Of a stretch of 8,664 bases of DNA, positions 1 to 3,848 are shown one piece after another. The notes beneath the pieces are model-generated. The model worked only from the letters and a program-made list of their open reading frames with translations, did no database searches and was not told where the DNA came from. Within the stretch, counting starts at the first letter, position 1. Each line of letters starts with the position of its first letter. A program made the position numbers and the translations under genes. Source of the stretch: Candidatus Gottesmanbacteria bacterium (lineage in GTDB: Bacteria > Patescibacteriota > Microgenomatia > UBA10105 > UBA927); assembly GCA_016182725.1 (NCBI GenBank), contig JACPFZ010000010.1, positions 26,864 through 35,527 on the forward strand, written 5' to 3'.

Positions 1-149
1 TACGAGGAACTCAAGAAATACGCATACTCTTTTGCTACCACAAGAACACCGTACACTTTCTTCATGGGTTTGTAAAAAAGTCCCAAAAAGCACCACAACA
101 AGAACTCGAACTTGCGAAAAAGAGAAAACAGACATTGACAAAAAGATAA
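1..149 (+). CDS. higB: HigB/RelE-family (Gp49-like) toxin, C-terminal part
   Basis: The start lies upstream of the window; codons run from base 3 to the TAA at 147-149 and give 48 residues. The tail carries the hallmark of the phage Gp49-like/HigB branch of RelE toxins: a beta strand (TVHFLHGFVKK, residues 16-26) and then a KAPQQELELAKKRK-type helix that closes the fold. Known family members are ribosome-dependent mRNA interferases that are neutralised by a small HTH antitoxin. Exactly such a gene follows after a 20-bp gap, in the toxin-first order typical of higBA. The catalytic residues of the N-terminal part cannot be seen. A competing frame from base 1 stops at 73-75 and does not resemble the family. 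Assignment to the superfamily is secure; the exact subfamily is inferred. Confidence 0.88.
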   Translation, partial: RGTQEIRILFCYHKNTVHFLHGFVKKSQKAPQQELELAKKRKQTLTKR

Positions 150-163
150 CTTATATGTAATAT
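135..163 (+). promoter_or_regulatory. Candidate internal promoter for the antitoxin, inside the toxin gene
   Basis: A perfect -35 (TTGACA, 135-140) lies in the last toxin codons. After a 17-bp spacer comes TAATAT (158-163, 4 of 6 matches to TATAAT). The predicted +1 is base 170, the A of the antitoxin ATG, so the antitoxin mRNA could be leaderless. AT-rich sequence around 150-170 offers other -10 registers, so the call is moderate. Confidence 0.45.
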
Positions 164-169
164 ATAGAT

Positions 170-442
170 ATGAAAACGCATGCTGAATTCAAAAAGGAAT
201 TGATGGCTGATCCCGAATTTAAAAGGGCCTATGACGCACTCGAACCGGAGTACACGATCATTCGCGCGGTTATAGAAAAGCGGCTGAAAAAGAAGCTCTC
301 CCAGAAAGAGCTTGCCCAAAAGATGGGGACGCGGCAATCGGCCATTTCCCGCCTGGAATCAGGGACCGCCAATCCGTCTCTCCGATTCCTGCAAAAGCTT
401 GCCTCTGCCCTCGGAACGCGGCTAATGATCTCCTTTCAATAG
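170..442 (+). CDS. higA: HigA/Xre-family HTH antitoxin
   Basis: A 90-residue protein with a Cro/C1-type helix-turn-helix at about residues 33-85. The core is LSQKELAQKMGT (helices 1-2, residues 43-54), the recognition helix RQSAISRLESG (55-65), and the stabilising helix SLRFLQKLASAL (70-81). The charged N-terminal 30 residues (EFKKELMADPEFKRAYDALEPEY) match the N-terminal extension of HigA antitoxins paired with Gp49-like toxins. In this family the protein binds and blocks the toxin and represses its own operon through the HTH. It follows the toxin after 20 bp and has no Shine-Dalgarno sequence. A candidate promoter inside the toxin end could supply extra antitoxin. The ATG at 170 is the only sensible start. 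Confidence 0.9.
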   Translation: MKTHAEFKKELMADPEFKRAYDALEPEYTIIRAVIEKRLKKKLSQKELAQKMGTRQSAISRLESGTANPSLRFLQKLASALGTRLMISFQ

Positions 443-488
443 GCTATCTATCCTCATAAAACTTGACAAAATGACAGTAAGTTTCCCC

Positions 489-531
489 AAGTTCCCTTTC
501 CAGAAAGAAATTTGTGGAAGGAGAACTTTTT
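489..531 (+). terminator. Probable intrinsic terminator of the toxin-antitoxin operon
   Basis: Arms 489-502 and 515-528 pair over 14 positions (12 Watson-Crick, one G-U, one mismatch at 495/522) around a 12-base loop. A run of five T follows at 527-531. It lies 47 bases after the antitoxin stop and ahead of a convergent gene. The T tract is on the plus-strand side only. The stem is only moderately GC-rich. Confidence 0.5.
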
Positions 532-568
532 GGAGCATCGCACATTAAAATTGGCTGGTGAAAAATAC

Positions 569-841
569 TTAATCGAGCGGAGGGAGGGCAAGATGGTGCT
601 CAACGCGATCCAATCGATCGTTGATACGAACATGATCATGTGCATGAAGCTCTTGAGATTCTCTGACTGCTTTTAATTCGCCTGAGAGTGCATCCATACG
701 AGAGAAATATTCTTCTTTTGTAGGAAAAAGCCTGAATCGTTCATCTATAGCCTGATGAACAATCTCTTTTACTTCATCTTTTGTAGGAAAAATGAGTTTA
801 AGCCTGTCGATTAATGTATTGATATCTTTTTGCGTCAGCAT
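569..841 (-). CDS. Small charged hypothetical protein with an FPTK repeat
   Basis: A 90-residue acidic/basic helical protein of unknown function. It contains two related segments, LIFPTKDEVKEIV (residues 17-29) and RLFPTKEEYFSRM (37-49), and then a probable coiled coil (about 50-83: ALSGELKAVRESQ, RINDRLDRVEHH). From memory, similar short proteins starting with MLTQKD and carrying FPTK motifs recur in CPR genomes, but no role is known to me. The start is supported by a well-formed promoter whose +1 falls on the ATG. The gene converges on the antitoxin gene. An overlapping minus-strand frame at 454-645 is a shadow. I see no membrane segment or enzyme motif; a structural or partner-binding role would be a guess. 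Confidence 0.72.
   Translation of the reverse strand: MLTQKDINTLIDRLKLIFPTKDEVKEIVHQAIDERFRLFPTKEEYFSRMDALSGELKAVRESQELHAHDHVRINDRLDRVEHHLALPPLD
714..792 (-). repeat. 16-bp direct repeat inside the 90-residue gene
   Basis: The same 16 bases (on the plus strand TCTTTTGTAGGAAAAA) occur at 714-729 and 777-792, exactly 63 bp (21 codons) apart. They encode the two FPTK motifs. The nucleotide identity suggests a fairly recent intragenic duplication or conversion rather than convergent protein sequence. Confidence 0.75.
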
Positions 842-847
842 ACTTTG

Positions 848-876
848 ACTCTAGTGTTTTCCAATATTCATGTCAA
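848..876 (-). promoter_or_regulatory. Sigma70-type promoter, leaderless arrangement
   Basis: Read on the minus strand: TTGACA (876-871), a 17-bp spacer, then TAGAGT (853-848, 4 of 6). Six bases separate the -10 from the ATG at 841, so the predicted +1 is the first base of the start codon. The mRNA for the 90-residue protein is therefore expected to be leaderless. Confidence 0.6.
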
Positions 877-910
877 GGTTTTTCTGTTTCTGTTTTTCTT
901 CAAGTTTCGA

Positions 911-960
911 GTCCGCAATTGTCGGATCGGAATTTGAAGAGTGGGAAGCTGCTTGCGGAC
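911..960. repeat. 8-bp inverted repeat in a GC-richer block
   Basis: GTCCGCAA (911-918) and TTGCGGAC (953-960) are perfect complements around a 34-base loop. They lie in a roughly 100-base block (about 905-1000) that is clearly richer in G+C than the T-rich sequence on either side. This suggests an inserted element in or after the small minus-strand ORF. Confidence 0.4.
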
Positions 961-970
961 CGGTGGACAG

Positions 971-1108
971 TCAAGACAGGTTGCTCACCCCGCAGGCGGC
1001 TTTCTGCTTTTTGTGTATTCGTTCCATCTCTCTGATTATTTTTTCCATCTTCATATCAAGCTCTTTTAGCCATTTTGGATGCAGTTTTTTATTCCCTTTT
1101 TTCTTCAT
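971..1108 (-). CDS. Small basic ORF, possibly truncated by a TGA
   Basis: A 45-residue reading frame: MKKKGNKKLHPKWL opens it, followed by an amphipathic, charged helix (ELDMKMEKIIREMERIHKKQK, given here to residue 36 in outline), then a short GC-richer tail up to the TGA at 973-971. It has no recognised family. A promoter with a 5-of-6 -10 and 17-bp spacer lies upstream (1149-1177), leaving a leader of about 34 bases with a weak AAGG ribosome-binding candidate 9 bases before the ATG. After the TGA the frame stays open for 39 more codons to the TAG at 853-851 and ends in another K/E-rich stretch (SKLEEKQKQK). The gene may therefore once have been longer. The plus-strand frame at 870-1298 over it has no coding character. 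Confidence 0.4.
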   Translation of the reverse strand: MKKKGNKKLHPKWLKELDMKMEKIIREMERIHKKQKAACGVSNLS

Positions 1109-1148
1109 ATTTTCTTACCTTACTCCAATAAAAATCTTTCGTCAATCT

Positions 1149-1177
1149 ATCATATTGCCCTTGAAAAAAAGGTTCAA
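1149..1177 (-). promoter_or_regulatory. Minus-strand promoter overlapping the gyrB promoter
   Basis: On the minus strand: TTGAAC (1177-1172), a 17-bp spacer, then TATGAT (1154-1149, 5 of 6). The predicted +1 is about 1142. It would serve the small ORF starting at 1108. Its -35 lies inside the spacer of the gyrB promoter on the other strand. Confidence 0.5.
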
Positions 1178-1190
1178 ACCGATGTATAAT
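1161..1190 (+). promoter_or_regulatory. gyrB operon promoter
   Basis: TTGAAA (1161-1166), an 18-bp spacer and a consensus TATAAT (1185-1190) give a predicted +1 near 1197. A second register, TTCAAA (1173-1178), 17 bp and TATAAA (1196-1201), would start transcription at about 1208-1210. Either fits the gyrB start region. Confidence 0.6.
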
Positions 1191-1202
1191 ACACGTATAA
1201 AA

Positions 1203-1225
1203 GAGCTTAATGAAGCTCGTTTTTT
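1203..1225 (+). promoter_or_regulatory. Hairpin plus T tract in the gyrB leader
   Basis: GAGCTT (1203-1208) pairs with AAGCTC (1213-1218) around the loop AATG, followed by G and six T (1220-1225). It looks like a short intrinsic terminator but sits between the gyrB promoter and the gyrB ATG. It could be an attenuator, a 5' stabiliser, or a bidirectional stop, since the minus strand also has four T after the stem. It encloses the alternative gyrB ATG at 1210 in its loop. Confidence 0.4.
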
Positions 1226-1233
1226 CTTCAATT

Positions 1234-3150
1234 ATGCCATCTTCAAGCTATACCGCAGAACAAATTGTTGTTCTCGAAGGCCTCGAGCCTGTCCGTAAGC
1301 GGCCGGCCATGTACATTGGCACGACCAGTCTCGCCGGCGTTCACCACTGTCTCAATGAAGTGATTGACAACAGTATTGATGAGGCCCTCGCAGGCTTTGC
1401 CAAACACGTCTGGGTGACGATCCATAAAGACGAAAGTGCAACGGTGCGCGATGACGGCCGAGGCATTCCTGTCGAAAAGCAACCCAAGTATAATGTTTCC
1501 GCCTTGGAGTTGGTCATGACCAAGCTTCACGCCGGCGGCAAGTTTGATGGCCGCGCATATAAAATCTCGGGAGGACTTCATGGCGTGGGTGCATCCGTGG
1601 TCAACGCATTGTCTACATGGATGACCGTTGAGGTGCACCGCGACGGGAAAGCCTACCATCAAGAATACAAACGGGGCGTCCCCACGAGCCCAGTCAAGCA
1701 CATAGGGAAGGCAAGCGATACCGGCACGATTGTTTCATTTGTTCCCGATAAAGAGATTTTTAAGGAAGGGATTGCCTTGTCATTTGACATCGTCAAAAAA
1801 CAGGTCCGCGACCGGGCATACCTCATTGCCAAACTTGCGTTCCATTTGAGGGACGAGCGGACCGGCGAGGAAGCCAACTATTATTTCGAAGGTGGCATTA
1901 CGTCGCTCGTCAAAGCGCTCAACCGCAACAAAACGGTGCTCCATGATCCCATCTTTATGAAAAAGTCGTCCTCTGACGGCAATATGGAACTAGAAGCTGC
2001 GATCCAGTACAATGATAGCTTTTCCGAAAGTGTGGAATCCTATGTGAATGTCATCCATACGGTCGAAGGCGGTACGCATCTCACGGGATTTCGCATGGCG
2101 TTGACGCGCGCCATTAATGACTACGCTAAAAAAAGTGGCGCTACCAAAAATGGCGACGATAACATCATCGGCGATGATACCCGTGAAGGGTTAACGGCCA
2201 TTGTGTATATTAAAATATCTTCGCAAAACCTGCAGTTTGAGGGCCAAACCAAAGGGAAACTCGGCAATGCCGAAGTCCAGCCGTTTGTCCAGGCAACGGT
2301 GAAAGAAGGCCTGGACATGTATTTTGAAGAAAATCCTTCTGATGCACGCAAAATTTTGGAAAAAGTCTTTTTGGCAGCCAAAGCGCGCTTAGCAGCCAAA
2401 GCAGCCAAAGACGCAATCATCAGAAAAGGCGCGCTTGAGGGTGCATCGCTTCCGGGAAAGTTAGCTGATTGTCAGGAAAAAAATCCGGCGGTCTCTGAAC
2501 TATTTATTGTTGAGGGAGATTCTGCAGGAGGTTCGGCAAAGCAGGGGAGAGACCGGAAATTTCAGGCGATTTTGCCTTTACGGGGAAAAATATTAAATAC
2601 GGAACGCGCCCGATTAGATAAAATCATCGAATTTGAGGAACTGAAGGCCTTGGTTATTGCCCTGGGCATGGGGATAGCAGACAGCTTACATCCCGAAAAA
2701 CTCCGGTACCACAGAATCGTGATTATGACGGATGCAGATGTGGATGGCGAGCATATCATGACGCTTCTTTTAACATTTTTCTACAGACATCTTCCATACA
2801 TTGTGGAAAAAGGACATCTCTATGTTGCGCAGCCGCCGCTATATAAAATTTCTTTCGGCAAGCAATTTCATTACGCATACTCAGATGATGAGCGGGACAA
2901 CATTATTAAAGAACATAGCAGGGAAACCAGGGGACAACCTACCATCCAACGCTACAAGGGGTTAGGAGAAATGAATCCGGAACAGCTATGGGAAACGACG
3001 ATGAATCCGGTTCATCGCATCATGCGACAAGTGATGGTTGCAGATACAGCAGCAGCCGATCAAACGTTTAGCATGCTTATGGGCGACGAAGTGCCGCCCA
3101 GGAAGCGGTTTATCCAAACGCATGCGAAATCGGCAACATTGGATATATGA
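1234..3150 (+). CDS. gyrB: DNA gyrase subunit B
   Basis: GyrB supplies the ATPase and TOPRIM parts of gyrase, which introduces negative supercoils. From the ATG at 1234 it is 638 residues, the length of the short GyrB type that lacks the E. coli insertion. GHKL ATPase signatures: E42 and N46 (EVIDNSIDEA), D73 (DDGRGIP), the GGLHGVGASVV loop, and the QTKGKLGN lysine. TOPRIM: E427 in EGDSAGG, PLRGKILN, and D500/D502/D504 in DADVDGE; RYKGLGEMNPEQLW lies near the end. E42, N46 and D73 fall on E. coli numbering, which favours this start over the ATG at 1210 (8 residues more, in a hairpin loop). There is no Shine-Dalgarno sequence. Codon choice shifts at about 2450: before it GGC and CTC/GTC dominate; after it GGA, TTA and AGA/AGG increase. 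It heads a gyrB-ppa-gyrA run. Confidence 0.97.
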   Translation: MPSSSYTAEQIVVLEGLEPVRKRPAMYIGTTSLAGVHHCLNEVIDNSIDEALAGFAKHVWVTIHKDESATVRDDGRGIPVEKQPKYNVSALELVMTKLHAGGKFDGRAYKISGGLHGVGASVVNALSTWMTVEVHRDGKAYHQEYKRGVPTSPVKHIGKASDTGTIVSFVPDKEIFKEGIALSFDIVKKQVRDRAYLIAKLAFHLRDERTGEEANYYFEGGITSLVKALNRNKTVLHDPIFMKKSSSDGNMELEAAIQYNDSFSESVESYVNVIHTVEGGTHLTGFRMALTRAINDYAKKSGATKNGDDNIIGDDTREGLTAIVYIKISSQNLQFEGQTKGKLGNAEVQPFVQATVKEGLDMYFEENPSDARKILEKVFLAAKARLAAKAAKDAIIRKGALEGASLPGKLADCQEKNPAVSELFIVEGDSAGGSAKQGRDRKFQAILPLRGKILNTERARLDKIIEFEELKALVIALGMGIADSLHPEKLRYHRIVIMTDADVDGEHIMTLLLTFFYRHLPYIVEKGHLYVAQPPLYKISFGKQFHYAYSDDERDNIIKEHSRETRGQPTIQRYKGLGEMNPEQLWETTMNPVHRIMRQVMVADTAAADQTFSMLMGDEVPPRKRFIQTHAKSATLDI

Positions 3151-3167
3151 TAATCTTAGCCGATGAA

Positions 3168-3237
3168 GTCCTCCTAACGTCGCTCCGCGAGCCGTGAACG
3201 AATAGTTCTGAAAGGCGAGCGGCAAGACGAGGAGGAC
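3168..3237. repeat. 70-bp imperfect hairpin element after gyrB
   Basis: GTCCTCCT (3168-3175) and AGGAGGAC (3230-3237) are perfect complements. Inside them CGTC (3178-3181) pairs with GACG (3226-3229), GCTC (3182-3185) with GAGC (3217-3220), and GCC (3191-3193) with GGC (3214-3216). The block is much richer in G+C than the AT-rich sequence that follows. No T tract follows, so it is not a classic terminator. Its right arm directly abuts the duplicated gyrB tail. A REP- or MITE-like repeat or a structured RNA are both possible. Confidence 0.55.
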
Positions 3238-3262
3238 GAAAAGTGCGACATTAGATATATAA
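3236..3262 (+). pseudogene. Ghost copy of the gyrB 3' end
   Basis: The codons at 3239-3262 read K S A T L D I stop, identical to the last seven residues and stop of gyrB at 3127-3150 but in another frame and 112 bp downstream. Four of the eight codons differ and all four are synonymous: TCG/AGT, GCA/GCG, TTG/TTA and TGA/TAA. Upstream of it the frame is closed by a TGA at 3209-3211, so it is not a gene. It looks like the surviving tail of a divergent gyrB allele. Confidence 0.6.
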
Positions 3263-3272
3263 CGACTATAAT
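3245..3272 (+). promoter_or_regulatory. Candidate ppa promoter
   Basis: A consensus TATAAT (3267-3272) stands 16 bp after GCGACA (3245-3250, 4 of 6 matches to TTGACA), inside the ghost gyrB tail. The predicted start of transcription is about 3279, in a very AT-rich leader of about 33 bases. Confidence 0.4.
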
Positions 3273-3296
3273 TATTATAAATTTTATAAAAATTAT

Positions 3297-3306
3297 AGGA
3301 AGGAGA
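3297..3306 (+). promoter_or_regulatory. Strong Shine-Dalgarno site of ppa
   Basis: AGGAAGGAGA ends five bases before the ppa ATG, with AGGAG at 3301-3305. It is the only clear Shine-Dalgarno sequence among the plus-strand genes here, so ppa is probably translated more strongly than its gyrase neighbours. Confidence 0.8.
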
Positions 3307-3311
3307 AAATT

Positions 3312-3818
3312 ATGAAAAATCTTAGTCCTGGCAAAAACCCGCCGGAACAAGTGAATGTTTTTATCGAAATTCCCCAAGGGAGTTCGATTAAATATGAGCT
3401 TGATAAAGAAAGCGGCGTCATATTTGTCGACCGATTTTTGTATACTGCCTACACCTATCCGTTTAACTACGGATTTATTCCCGGCACCCAGGCCGATGAT
3501 GGCGATCCTGTCGATGTGTTAGTATTGTGCGATAAAGCAGTACAGGCAGGCTGTGTCATTCCGGTCGTCCCCATCGGGATGCTTGAGATGGAAGACGAAG
3601 AGGGGATTGATACCAAAATCATTGCGGTACCTACCAAAAAAGTGGACCCGGACTGGGGCGCCTACCAGGATATTTCAGAAATTTCCCAGGCGATCAAAGA
3701 TAAAATGAAGCATTTCTTTGAACACTACAAAGAACTGGAACCGGGGAAATGGGTAAAGATTCGCGATTGGAAAGGGAAGAAAGAGGCTCACGAAGATATT
3801 CAAAAGTCACTTAAGTAA
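3312..3818 (+). CDS. ppa: Inorganic pyrophosphatase, family I
   Basis: A soluble cytoplasmic enzyme that hydrolyses pyrophosphate to two phosphates and so drives DNA, RNA and aminoacyl-tRNA synthesis. At 168 residues it is close to the 176 of E. coli. All metal and substrate ligands I can place are present: E19, K27 and R41 near the start, Y53, the signature D63-G-D65-P-V-D68, then D95 and D100 with K102 (EDEEGIDTK), and Y118 and K139-K152 region residues near the end (FFEHYKEL, WKGKKEA). It lies between gyrB and gyrA, 30 bp before gyrA, and has its own Shine-Dalgarno site and a possible promoter. This suggests separate expression within the run. The stop codon lies in an inverted repeat. Nothing suggests loss of function. 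Confidence 0.97.
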   Translation: MKNLSPGKNPPEQVNVFIEIPQGSSIKYELDKESGVIFVDRFLYTAYTYPFNYGFIPGTQADDGDPVDVLVLCDKAVQAGCVIPVVPIGMLEMEDEEGIDTKIIAVPTKKVDPDWGAYQDISEISQAIKDKMKHFFEHYKELEPGKWVKIRDWKGKKEAHEDIQKSLK

Positions 3819-3841
3819 CGTACGTACCTTAAGTTACTTAA
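3811..3841. repeat. 9-bp inverted repeat across the ppa stop and gyrA leader
   Basis: TTAAGTAAC (3811-3819) and GTTACTTAA (3833-3841) are perfect complements around a 13-base loop that starts with the self-complementary GTACGTAC (3820-3827). The left arm holds the ppa stop; the right arm ends seven bases before the gyrA ATG. It is AT-rich and has no T tract, so it is more likely an mRNA processing or translational element than a terminator. Confidence 0.5.
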
Positions 3842-3848
3842 AATCCCA

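Noticed and set aside
1..75. Frame-1 peptide ending at 73-75
   Set aside because: The frame starting at base 3 gives the full HigB-like C-terminus; the other frame matches no family pattern I know.
473..480. Single GACAGTAA octamer like the gyrA element
   Set aside because: One 8-mer alone is expected by chance at this scale and has no tandem or inverted partner.
454..645. 63-codon minus-strand open frame
   Set aside because: Overlaps the 90-residue gene on the same strand and the probable terminator; no coding character.
625..645. CATGATCATG palindrome
   Set aside because: Lies in the coding sequence of the 90-residue gene (His/Asp codons) with no further symmetry.
971..973. TGA read as glycine (SR1/Gracilibacteria code) in the small ORF
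   Set aside because: gyrA and gyrB use ordinary GGN glycine codons throughout with no internal TGA, and gyrB itself ends in TGA immediately after its normal C-terminus.
870..1298. 142-codon plus-strand open frame
   Set aside because: F/S-rich, low-complexity translation, runs across promoters and into gyrB in another frame, and lies opposite a more plausible minus-strand ORF.
3149..3160. Possible ghost of the ppa start after gyrB (AATCTTAG shared with 3317-3324)
   Set aside because: Only about eight bases match and the frame differs; too short to separate from chance.
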